Shown in pieces: positions 45,006 to 55,216 of a stretch of DNA of 64,000 nucleotides; the first letter of the stretch is position 1, and each line of letters opens with the position of its first letter. The translations under genes and the position numbers were made by a program. The DNA comes from Zoroaster sp. YZ-2022 (taxonomy: Eukaryota > Echinodermata > Asteroidea > Forcipulatida > Zoroasteridae): contig CM055823.1 in NCBI GenBank assembly GCA_029582265.1, positions 9,398,821 through 9,462,820 of the forward strand, written 5' to 3'. The notes beneath the pieces were generated by a model. That model was not told the DNA's origin. It was given only the letters and a program-made list of their open reading frames with translations, and searched no databases.

Positions 45006-47190
45006 CATTACATCTCTAACCATGAGGAATTCTCAAGCAACAGCTAGGAGGCAGCTGACAGTCATTGTTAGTCCTCTATGAGTTTAATCTTGAAGAGTAA
45101 ATCTAAGGATACTTGATGCAGTGTTTTGCCATGTAAGTGTAAATCAGCATTGTAGAATATTGGGCACAGGACAATAATGTTATTGGATGGAGACTTCAAA
45201 ATTGAAAGATGTAGACTTAATCCATTTTGAACAAGTTTTTTCTGCAATGATTTTAAAATAGAATATTTTGATATTTAAAAAAGGGAATCTTGTGTAAAAT
45301 TTACAAAAAACAACAAATATTCAAAGGCATTAACAAGTACTCATGAGCCACTTTATTATTGTCCACCAATCTGGGTACCTTGTTACTGCATGGATACTCT
45401 AGAAGTATCCTCACGTTCTGTGAATCATGTAACTACCCCAAGTCCATCAAAACCCACCCGCTTGATTTGGTGGATTCAGTTCAAGTGTACATGTATAGAC
45501 CAGCGAATTATTAACATGATGCTGTGTTGTACCAAATCCATCAAACTCCACCGGCTGTTTTTGTTGGATTCAGGATTGTGTATAGCCAAGGCTTTGCATT
45601 AGCTACTGTACTAATTCCATCAAAGTCCAACAATTGGGGTACCTTTTTACTGCATGTTGATGGATTTTGGGATGGTTCATAATAAAAAAAATACCTCGTG
45701 GGTTAAACAAACCTGTAAAAGTGTCGGCTAAATATGTGGAAGAAAATGCAAATTTTCCATCTTGATGTTTTCACAACACTAGTCAATTGACTTCATTTTT
45801 TAGGACTCAAGTTTATAGGACTATGGAAATAATTTAATTTTTTTCTCAAGAATAATAGCACCTGGGGCAAAACTAATTTTAGATTATAATTCTGCCTGAA
45901 TTGTTATAAAAACATTGTCCTCTCTCGCCTATTGTTATGAAATTAAAAAAAAAAAATCCCAATTTCCCCCGTACAAAAAAGCCAGAGTTGGCATGGTTCT
46001 TCCTTTGAGAGTCTTCACAGATTGGTTTCTGTGTAGATTCATTAATGAAGGCACATTGTATAATATTTTATGCAGACCAACATTTCATCCAGTGAAGTGA
46101 CAAGTGCCCAATTATTTACCTTTAAATCTTCTTTGATGTTATACATGTACATGTAGATGATGGGGATTCCCCCTAGCCTCCCCCTACATTTTTAACATTT
46201 GTGGTTGTGATGACAATGCCTGTGTGTGGAAAATATTACATGTATGTTGTGTACAGTGTATATTTACTTTGTTTATTTCTTTTTGATCGCAGTGTGGATT
46301 TGCTATTGATCATCAATCTGCATTACAAGATAAGCGTGAGACGGATGATGCTCTACAACCTGGAGGAGACTAAACCACCTTTATTCTTGGAATCTTAAGG
46401 AGAATACAATGTGTGAATGCAACAGACAATAGACTTAAATCCATCTCATGTGCTTCTTCAGGAAATGCATACATGTAGCAAGTGTTGGCGTATGATGAAG
46501 TGCAGATCAACAGAGTTCCTGATCCCAAGATAATTTGGAGACGTATGGTGCCCTAAAACAGACTAAACCTCCTCTTCTCTTGGAAAATACAAGCATATTA
46601 CAGTCTTCTTGGAATTGTAAGGAGAATACAGCATGTGAATGCAATGAACAATAGACTTGAACCCATCTCATGTGCGTCTTTGATGCGGGTAAGTTTCATA
46701 AATGATGTAATGAGAGGTACATGTAGATTACGTAGATTGCAGTTTTTGTAAGTGCACAATTTGCAAGTACAATCATACAATGCGCATTCAAATTATTGGA
46801 ACTTTGATGTGAAATACTAGTGCAATGAATAAACAAAAATTGAAGATGAAGGTGATTCCTTCTTTTTTTGTAAAGGGGGCTCACAATGGTACCCCTTGCT
46901 TTAGATTAACATTACCAGGACAGTAGCAAAATTCAACATACATCTAAGCCACTAACTACGATTTGTCATTTTGGTTGGTGAGCAACAAGTTTTGTATTGA
47001 TTTGATATGGTTGTATTCTCACATTTTGAAGGAAAAAAATCCTAGTACAAAAATGTCTCGTCATCTTACAGTAGTTTCCAAATTGTAAGGATGTGTTTTT
47101 GATAAAGTTCGTATCAGCCACTAACTTGTCTAATTATCAATTCTAAGCAAACAATTATCTTGTTTTGAAAATGCAATAATTAGACTGTAT
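45006..47190 (+). other. Probable 3' UTR and flank; 100-bp duplication
   Basis: 46370-46460 (aaggagaatacaatgtgtga, atccatctcatgtgc) recurs diverged at 46550-46680. A possible acceptor (gatcgcag, 46286-46293) leads to short open frames only. Otherwise unrecognised. Confidence 0.35.
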
Positions 47191-47209
47191 AATTCATGTA
47201 CTGATTATC

Positions 47210-47445
47210 CTGCAGTAGTCTCAGCAATGAGTGTTCTACCTCTATTACACATGTATTTTGTCTGCAGTAGTCTCAGCAATCTTACTATTTTATTCTATCT
47301 GTTTGTAAACAATGTATTTTAACCATTTTGTCTACAGTAGTCTCATCAATCTTACTATTTTATTCTATCTGTTTGTAAACAATGTATTTTAACCATTTTG
47401 TCTACAGTAGTCTCAGCAATCTTACTATTTGTAAACAATGTATTT
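47210..47445. repeat. 70-bp tandem repeat, 3 copies
   Basis: The unit gtctcagcaatcttactatt plus ttattctatctgtttgtaaa plus gtattttaaccattttg; the last copy is shortened. Confidence 0.88.
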
Positions 47446-47529
47446 TAACTAGTTTTACCTCTAATGTACAATGTTCTTTCTTTACTTAATCTATTATATT
47501 AACTGTAATGTACTTTTATATATGAGACA

Positions 47530-47590
47530 ATACTTGAATAAAAGTAACAGTAACAAAGCAACTTCTATTGTATAAAGAAATATTTTATTC
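47530..47590. terminator. Possible convergent poly(A) signals
   Basis: AATAAA on + at 47537 (cttgaataaaagtaac) and AATAAA on - (tattttattctg, near 47582) are about 45 bp apart. This fits transcripts from both sides ending here. No RNA evidence. Confidence 0.35.
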
Positions 47591-47771
47591 TGTCTTCAAG
47601 ACTCAGTACAGCAAATTAAAGCAATGGGGATTTTGTACACGTTTTGGAGAAAACAGTTCAAAAAGCCTATGGGATTTTGTACAGGTTTTGGAGATAGCCC
47701 AACCAAACAACTGCAGGAGTATTGTTTACAAACAGATAGCCCAGATCGTGCTCTTCTGCACCCAATTAATT

Positions 47772-47822
47772 CTACCCTCCCTCGAAAAAACATGCGTGAG
47801 CATGTTTTTTCAAGAGAGGGTT
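47772..47822. repeat. Hairpin with about 18-bp stem
   Basis: ccctcgaaaaaacatgc is mirrored by gcatgttttttcaagaga around a gtga loop, just inside the putative - strand 3' UTR. Confidence 0.75.
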
Positions 47823-47959
47823 ACGTACCTGGAATAGAAATACAAGATATGAGGGTTAACATACATACCAAGTAAATAATGTTTAAAATGTAGAATTTTC
47901 ACATAACAAATTGGCAAAAACATAATTTCGTATAAGATAGAGATAGCATTGGTAACATT

Positions 47960-48930
47960 TCACAAGTAAAATAATTTGAATTTAGGAAAGTGTTCTCTTT
48001 CGAAAATTTCACCAGGTAAAAGTACAAATTGGTCCAACATTAACAGCAATCATTCTGTAAAATAGAGAAAGCATAGCATTCATAATTCTCTATAATTAAC
48101 ATTTCCTAATTCGAATTTAGGAAAGAGTAAATGTTTAAAATGGTACAACATTATCGGAAATGTACAGATCATACTGTAAAATAATACTTTTAACTAGAGA
48201 GAAAGCATAAGTCAAATAATTTCAATTTAGGAAAGAGTTCTCTTTCGTAAATTCATGCAGGGTAACCAGCCACATCTTGAGTTATAAGACATGCAGTTCT
48301 GAAAATTTCACGTTCAGCAATATAAGAGTAACATATTTTACATCACTGGTTACTTTCTGTTCAGAAAACACAAGAGAAAGGCATCGCATTGGTAATTGTA
48401 CATTACTGACATTTTAAGTTTGAATTTAGGAACAAGTTCTCTTAAATTCCACACAAAGCTGAAAATTTCACCAAGTAAATGTTTAAAATAAAAATTGGTA
48501 CAACATCATCGGAAACATACCAATCATACTGTAAAATAAGATAGCGAAAGCATTGGTAACATTTCCTAAGTGAAATAATTTGAATTTAGGAAAGAGTTCT
48601 CTTTCTTAAATTCCATACTGCAAAACATGTACAATATTACAGAATTATTATATGAAAGATTACAGTGTAAAAACAGTTCTTTCTTAAATTCATGTAGGGT
48701 GATCAGTCGCTTCTTGAGTAAATATAAGACGCCCAGTTTTAAAAATCTGAACCTTTCACATTCAGCAATATTACAAATATACGAGTAACATACATTTACA
48801 TTGTATAGCACTGGTTACTTTCTGTTCAGAAAACAACAGAAAGGCATACCATTGGTAATTCTACAATACTGACATTTTAAGTGAATTAATTTTCTGTTTG
48901 AATTTAGGAAAGAGTTCTCTTTCCACACAA
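47960..48930. repeat. Diverged tandem duplication, about 450-bp unit
   Basis: aatttaggaaagagttctct and the following ggttactttctgttcagaaa occur in two long diverged copies, about 47960-48430 and 48480-48930, with extra short units. The region corresponds to the putative 3' UTR of the - strand gene. Confidence 0.75.
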
Positions 48931-49010
48931 AGCTGAATATTTCACAGGATTTTTTTTTGTTATTCTGTATGAAATTAAAAAGGAACCTGTAGCATTGATA
49001 GCAAAACACA

Positions 49011-49836
49011 TTAGAATGGGTCGAGCTTGTTGGTAATGTGTGTTGTTAAGCAGTAGGTATCCCAAGATGAAGCAAACATATTTAAGACTGTCATCAGTTC
49101 GTTACAGCAGGAAATGACTCGTCTTGGAGGTGGCAAGCATCCCTACAGGAAAGAAACAAAATGAAAACTCATTTAAAAAGATAATTCTTGAATAACTTTG
49201 GTGTTCAAAGGAATTGTGTGGTGTCCAAACAAAACTTTTGTAGTAATTTGTACATATCATTCGAGTCTTTCACAGAACCGACAACAACGTTGATCTGTGA
49301 TGAAATGACAGTTTAATAAGAGAGAGGCATAGCATTGGTTATTCTCAAAAATTAATGCTAAGGTTTTGTAATGTTGAAGATTTTTGAATTTAGGAAAGAG
49401 TTATTTGCCAAATGATTGATCTCATCAATTAATGCCCGTTAGATTATAACAAGGTCTACTCTGTAATTTGTTCATATAAGACTTGAAGGAGCAACCATCA
49501 TGCATGTTTGGTCTTAATCGACACCCTGTACTTAAATTGCTAAATAAATATGAAGTCAAAATAGAATTTTGGGAATGCCAAATAGCAAAATATCTTCTAA
49601 AAACCAGATACCTTTTAAAACAGACATATGTACAGATTGATTTCTAAACCATTCATTCAGGATTTTAACAAAGTTATTATGGGTTTTTATTGATTTGCAG
49701 GGGTTTGTGGGCCAAGTTTTTAATGAGAAAACTTACTTTTTCCCTCGTTAAAACAGCACTGATGTCATCTAGGCCTTGATTGCAGGCGTAAACAGGGATC
49801 GAAGCAAATTGCATTGTAGTCATTTCTCTCAACAAT
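49011..49836 (-). CDS. Unrecognised small protein, 72 aa, two coding exons
   Basis: I do not recognise it. Exon 49836-49737 (acceptor tttgtacag, donor aaa|gtaagt) and exon 49142-49011 (acceptor ttcctgtag) join in phase 0. The reading starts at ATG 49823 and runs MTTMQFASIPVYACNQGLDD, AVLTREK, then GCLPPPRRVISCCNELMTVL, NMFASSWDTYC, DPF, stop TAA 49013-49011. Six cysteines and no obvious signal peptide or membrane segment. The preceding exon candidate 51250-51150 is closed in all frames, so it would be 5' UTR. Both splice sites are strong, but a 72-aa product could also be a chance reading within a non-coding RNA. Confidence 0.38.
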
Positions 49837-50571
49837 CTGTACAAAGATAAAGTTGCACATTTATTTCAATTCTCATGGTTGGTGACCACAGAAGTCTGTG
49901 ACATTGCTGCATACAATCCATTTTCTTATTCCCCGATACTGTACTCTTAAAAACAATGAAATGTATGCAGATTTCTACAAATGTTTTGAGATTTTTCCCT
50001 TGAAAAATAGCAACATAATTATTAACATAGATCTACCTAATCGTGGATGTTAATGCCTGGGCATTTGACAGTGGTTATCAAGAATTAGAAAAGTCTTTCT
50101 AAAGGTTTAATAAAAATCTATACTACATGTAGGTTCCAACAACTAAACTATGTAAACATTAGTGTCATTTAAAGCTGTTTCAATTATAAAAAAACAAAAA
50201 CTAATTTTTGCTGGGGAATACGTGATATTTGGAATCCCTTCAAACTAACTTCCATCTTTGTAATTGTAAGACATTATTCTTGGAATTTAGGATTTCAAAT
50301 AACTGTTCAACTCATTTCAATGTGTTCATTAATTAAAAATGCTTTCAGAAGTTGCTAAACCGGGTAAGTAGAATGTTAAATACAACCGCCACTTGTCTAT
50401 CCAAATATGACAAATATCACAGATTTTCCTTTGAAAGATGATAGAGGACACACATAAGGAGAGGAAAGTGTAGTCCTGTGAGGATTGGAAATGATATTTT
50501 GGGAGATTTTGCTTCCCTCCTGTTTTTGTAAAATTTATTTAACTTAGGTGAAAAAACAAAACAAAAACATC
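49837..50571 (-). other. Intron, solo MITE end
   Basis: At 50369-50395, gtagaatgttaaatacaacc and cgccacttgtct resemble the TIR of 52268-52748, unpaired. Nothing else. Confidence 0.4.
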
Positions 50572-50871
50572 TTAACCCTACTACTGTTTGACCATTTGAA
50601 ACCATTCAAAATTTCCACGTACCAAAATGCCCATTGGTTTTGTACACACATGGTGATACCATTTGAACAGTGTTGGTAGCAAGCTTTACTACCATTCAAA
50701 TGCATAGAGGGTCCATTGATTCACCACTTAGAAGTATCCAAACAAGGTTTTGTATTAGCTGACCTACCATTCAAATCCATTTGGGGGAATCAATACTGTA
50801 GTTATTTCACCATTCAAAAGCAAATGGTGGATCAACTTGTATGAAAAAGGTACCAGAAGTAGGAGGGTTAA
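50572..50871. mobile_element. MITE family F4, intact copy (TTAA-flanked)
   Basis: TTAACCCTACTACTGTTTGA on the left, AGAAGTAGGAGGGTTAA on the right. The interior has repeated accattcaaa. It is the reference for the interrupted copy at 37048. Confidence 0.82.
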
Positions 50872-51149
50872 TATGCTGACTAGCGTTTAAAGGGAAGGTG
50901 CATGACCACATTATTATCTGAAAGCTAACTTGATGTGAAGTTGGCGTTGGTAAATATACTGAAAAACAATGTGGTAAAACATGACAGATATGTAACAGTT
51001 TTGTTCTTTTCTCAACGTGGGAACCTATTGTGATGAAACTTTCACAGGTTAGTTTTATGATTTATGATATTTCTTGAAAACTGGAGGAATGGATGCGCAT
51101 TACCAATGTTGTATCTTCCCTTTAACTTGATAATATATCTCAAACTTAC

Positions 51150-51250
51150 CACTACGTTTCACAGAAATCCCTCAACAACGGTTGACACATCCTGTAGCAT
51201 GCTCTACCATTGAAGCTGTCATGTTATTCTCACAACCCAGCCAGACTGAT
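51150..51250 (-). other. Candidate 5' UTR exon of the - strand gene
   Basis: Acceptor ctttcaacag and donor gtg|gtaagt bound 101 nt with stops in all three frames. Fits a non-coding exon upstream of 49836. Confidence 0.35.
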
Positions 51251-51583
51251 CTGTTGAAAGATTACAAAACCAGTTTAGATTCAACTTCAAAAAAGTAGGG
51301 TTGGGATGTTTACAAATGTACACAAAAAATTAATTCACTCAACGTTTTATTTATTTTTAAAAATCACAAAACTTAACCTTCCGTTTCCACAAAATTTTGC
51401 CGTTTTTTTTTTATTTCACGGAGCGCGACCAGTGGGCCAGCAATTAATCACAATTCTCTGGAAAATCAACCGATACATTTGTTAAAACTTATGCAGAATT
51501 TTTGGATGACTTTTTGTGCCAGGCTTGGATTTTTTTAAATGTACTTTTCTCTAAATCCATATTTTGGATTATTTTCATTACTA

Positions 51584-51705
51584 AATACAGAAATACCGGA
51601 TGTGGTCTCGAGACCAGTCTTGAGATATACAACACTGGTTTAAGCTTAAACCAGTGTTGTATGTCTCCCGACTGGTCTCGAGACCACATCCGGTATTTCT
51701 GTATT
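51584..51705. repeat. 122-bp near-perfect palindrome
   Basis: aatacagaaataccggatgt and its complement acatccggtatttctgtatt close the two ends. The centre is tggtttaagcttaaacca and the arms contain ggtctcgagacc. It abuts an F1 MITE at 51704. Confidence 0.93.
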
Positions 51706-52206
51706 AAAACCCTCCTACAATCAGTGAAATTTGTTAAACAACCCATTCAGGCCACTCCAAGCCATTGCTATGGTAGGCAGTGGCTCCTAATGGCTATACT
51801 ACATAGTAACATAATGCCTCATAGTCATATGTCTGTTGGTTTTAGTGGTTTGTGATTGACATATTGCAGGGCATATTACTTTGTTCCAGACTCAGTGGCT
51901 GGTGGTAGGTTACTATGGAGAGTGTGTTTACAAAATAACTGCTGAAAATCCCAATGGATGATGGAGGCTTGGTATGGTTTATTGGTCTCAGTGGCTGATG
52001 GTGATTTATTATTGGGAGTTTGTTTACAGTATAACCTGCTGAAAATAAGGTCAATAGTGGTATACATGTGTCTTTGTATGCATGTATGTACATTGGAGAT
52101 TACTTCAAGTTCAAAGGGTCAGTGTGGCTTATATGCACAAACAATGTGTGTACAACACATTGGACATTTAGTGGTTTACAGTGGCCTCTATGTGTAGGAG
52201 GGTTAA
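51704..52206. mobile_element. MITE family F1, longest copy
   Basis: attaaaaccctcctacaatc on the left, tgtgtaggagggttaa on the right. It is longer than the others by an internal duplication around ctcagtggctggtgg/ctcagtggctgatgg. Confidence 0.8.
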
Positions 52207-52267
52207 GGTTGTCATATGAGGAACAAATTTTTAAAGTTTAACTTTTTACTTTGTTGGAATTTAAAAG

Positions 52268-52748
52268 GGGTAGAATGTCGTATCCAACCGCCACTTTTTC
52301 TCATTCAATATAACAAATAATGTAATTTTACCTACCCAGTAAGGTGGAGAACATATGGATGATGATGGACATATACTTCAAATTATTCCAGGATATTATT
52401 TCATGAAAAATTTTGCATTTTTGGTACACAACTATTTCCTTATACATGTCAGTCAGATCTTATCAACTCCCAAATTACTGATCAAGGCGGTCATTGGATG
52501 TGCGCAATGGCAACTATAGTAGGATTCTTCTATTTTTTTAAGGGAAGGATTTTTTTTATAAGGGAAATAAAGCCTGAAATTGAAAACCATCCTAGTAAAA
52601 GTGGATTTTAAAGATAGTTTTTGCTTTCTGTACCCTAAATAATCGATAGAATAATTTGTTAACTAGTTAGCCTAGTGGTTGAAAAAAAAAACTTTTTTTT
52701 AATAAAAAAAACCTTAAAAAGTGGCGACTGGATACGACATTCTACCCA
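52268..52748. mobile_element. MITE with 30-bp GGTAGAATGTCGTATCC TIRs
   Basis: ggtagaatgtcgtatccaac on the left and agtggcgactggatacgaca then ttctacc on the right form inverted ends of about 30 bp, about 480 bp apart. Two isolated copies of a single end exist at 35296 and 50369. Confidence 0.8.
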
Positions 52749-54053
52749 ATAAAGAAATATCATCACAAGCTGTGATTACAAGACGAAAGAGGACATACTC
52801 AAGAGAAAAATGTATATATGCACATCCAGTGAGTAGGTATGTGCGTATCCCACGCATTGTCGCAAATCTTTTCGGCCGCGGCCTCAATCTCAGGTTGAAT
52901 CGCCGTGGCGAAGACACCGTGGAGATAGCGCTTTGTAACGTTTCGCTGAGGCCGTTCTTTTTGACGTACCCAGGAGATTTTTTTTTGAAGACGTAGATCA
53001 AATATTCTACTTCAACCTCGTTCTAAAATTTTCTGAATGCGGCATCTAGAAGTTTCCAAAAAATATTCTCGAAATTTGGGTTCGCTCTTGCTCATCAAAA
53101 CCATCGACGATTTACCAAAAGGTGAGTAATATCACTTATCAAACCACAAATATCATTTTTCTATACCTGTTTTCTACGTCTTGGCCAATTTTGACGGCGA
53201 TTGAACGTCTCCCAGTTATGTTTTTTGGACTCCCCAAACATCGATGTCAACCAAAGATTGTATTGTGCCGCGTTCAGCGCGCTATAGACCTACCAATTTT
53301 CAGTCCGATAAATCGTCCGTTTAAACCTAATAAGTAATATACATCGGCGTAACACAATATTAAATATTAGTTTTCATGAACTTATTTCATTTTTTTTTCT
53401 TCATATTTCCAGTCCAATATCATTTATTGTTTTTTATAATGTTTAATTATAGGAAACGGGTCACAAGTCAAATTTACATTTCTTTTGTTTTTCCTTATAA
53501 AATAATTGCCATTTACGGGCCTAAAATTGCCGGATTCAACATGTCATAACTTCCTTATTTTTGGTCACAGGAAGATGATCCTTATATCATTGTAATCGTC
53601 TATTCAAGACCTTGACAATGATACCAGTTGTATTGGAATCTGTTGATTTTGAAAATTTTTGTCACATAGCTACAGTGAGCTGTTTGCCGTTTTGTGCACG
53701 TGGCGGGTGGGTTTGACATTCTTTCCAATAATTAATATGTTATGTTTGTCTGTAAAAGGTTAATGTTTTTTTGTAGAAAATGGTATGACAGTAAAACCTT
53801 TCAAATTCAGTACACCAACGGCGATACACTATACGGCCACGATACTGGATGTGGATGGCGAATAACGGTTCTCGCATGTCGGAGAACCAAATTCGTGCAA
53901 ATTTTAAAATTCGATTGATAACACGTAGCACATCGCGTTGCACCAGCTCCGACCAAATCTTCTCAGCAGACGCTCATTTGCGGGGATTTCAATTACTTTA
54001 CCTCAATATATTATAGAATAGAGTCTTGTGAGTCTTTTGGACTTATTACAACT
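52749..54053 (+). other. Probable LINE 5' region
   Basis: CpG-containing sequence leads into LINE ORF1. The exact 5' end of the LINE is not definable here without other copies. The open frames at 52721-52996 on either strand are not supported as genes. Confidence 0.4.
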
Positions 54054-54965
54054 ATGAGTACTAAACGTAAAGGCAAGGGCCAAGGAGTGAAAACAAGATC
54101 TAAATCCTCACCACCGGTCTCGCCTGCGACGGCCATGATGTCCTCACCGGTACCCGATCATAGCGCTCGCGGTGCAGATGGTAGGGAAACCGGAACCAGC
54201 GATATATCTATTTCTGCGGACAGCTGCACTGAGATGTCAGCTGAATCGCCTACCAGCCCAGCAGTATTTTCCTCATCTTTACCTGGTGGTGTAACTTCCA
54301 AAGATTTGAAAAATCACATCCAAAACTCTATTTCCGAGTTTCAAACACACGTGAAGCGCACTCTGGATGGTCTCTTCCTTGATATGAAAAAACTGGAACT
54401 CGACCTCAACCAGTCCATTGAGTACCAAAGCTCTCGTATTGATGATCTCAAAGCTCAGGTTGATCCTCTCGTCAAAGAAAATGTCGAACTTAAATACGAA
54501 ATTACCCAGCTTCGGGATCAGACTCAATTAGTTAATAACCTCATCAATAAACAAGAGAGATTTGCACGAAGAAACAACTTTCGGATTGTTGGTGTTCCTT
54601 GCACTACTGGTGAGAATTGTGTTCGTGTCGTAGAAGAAGACGTCCTTTCCCGACACTTCGATATGCACGACGTCGTTGTTGAACGTGCCCATCGCGACGG
54701 ACAAGCGCCACCGGGGAGAGCACCCCATATCCTGGTGAAACTGTTATCATATCGTGATAAAATTAACATAATGAAACAAGCCAAATCTGCTCTCAAGGAT
54801 GTTGGTCATTTTATCATCGATGACCTCACCAAAGCTGACCTGGCTGAGAAAAAGAAGTGGGCTAAACAAGTTAAGGAACTGTACGATAAAGGAAACAAAC
54901 TTAAATTTTCTGCTGGGAAATGGCGTATGAATGGCCAGCCCTTCACATTTCGGGAAGCTGTTTAG
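54054..54965 (+). CDS. LINE ORF1 protein (RNA-binding, coiled coil)
   Basis: A 303-aa open frame. Residues 1-85 are Ser/Thr/Pro-rich and basic at the start (TKRKGKGQGVKTRSKSS). A heptad-like coiled coil spans about 90-165 (KKLELDLNQSIEYQSSRIDD, ENVELKYEITQLRD). Then come ARRNNFRIVGVP and RAPHILVKLLSYRDK, the RRM and C-terminal domain layout of L1-ORF1p-like (Transposase_22) proteins that package LINE RNA. It stops 251 bp before ORF2. It shows no visible break. It is a retroelement protein, not a host gene. Confidence 0.88.
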   Translation: MSTKRKGKGQGVKTRSKSSPPVSPATAMMSSPVPDHSARGADGRETGTSDISISADSCTEMSAESPTSPAVFSSSLPGGVTSKDLKNHIQNSISEFQTHVKRTLDGLFLDMKKLELDLNQSIEYQSSRIDDLKAQVDPLVKENVELKYEITQLRDQTQLVNNLINKQERFARRNNFRIVGVPCTTGENCVRVVEEDVLSRHFDMHDVVVERAHRDGQAPPGRAPHILVKLLSYRDKINIMKQAKSALKDVGHFIIDDLTKADLAEKKKWAKQVKELYDKGNKLKFSAGKWRMNGQPFTFREAV

Positions 54966-55216
54966 AAATTTACTCAACAAATGCCTGATTATAATATTGT
55001 AATATTTGATCACTTCACTGTGTTTGAATTTATGTTAGTCCTCTAGCTGTGAGATCTGGTCGGATCTGGTGCAAGCACTTACTTATTTCTTCTTGTTTAT
55101 TTTTCCTTGCTGTCTAGTCTAAAAATTAGTTTTCCCTGTTTCTGTCTGTTTTTGCTAGTGTCTCCTCTGTTTCTCCCACCCGTCTACGTATCTCCACTGT
55201 TTCCCCATCCCTATTT

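Noticed and set aside
46290..46398. Last exon of the unrecognised + strand gene
   Set aside because: An acceptor-like gatcgcag precedes short open readings, but no donor and phase partner could be found, and two better last exons exist.
52714..53001. Overlapping 91- and 95-codon open frames on both strands
   Set aside because: Both strands are open because of CpG-rich composition; there are no splice or homology signals, and the position fits the LINE 5' region or MITE edge.
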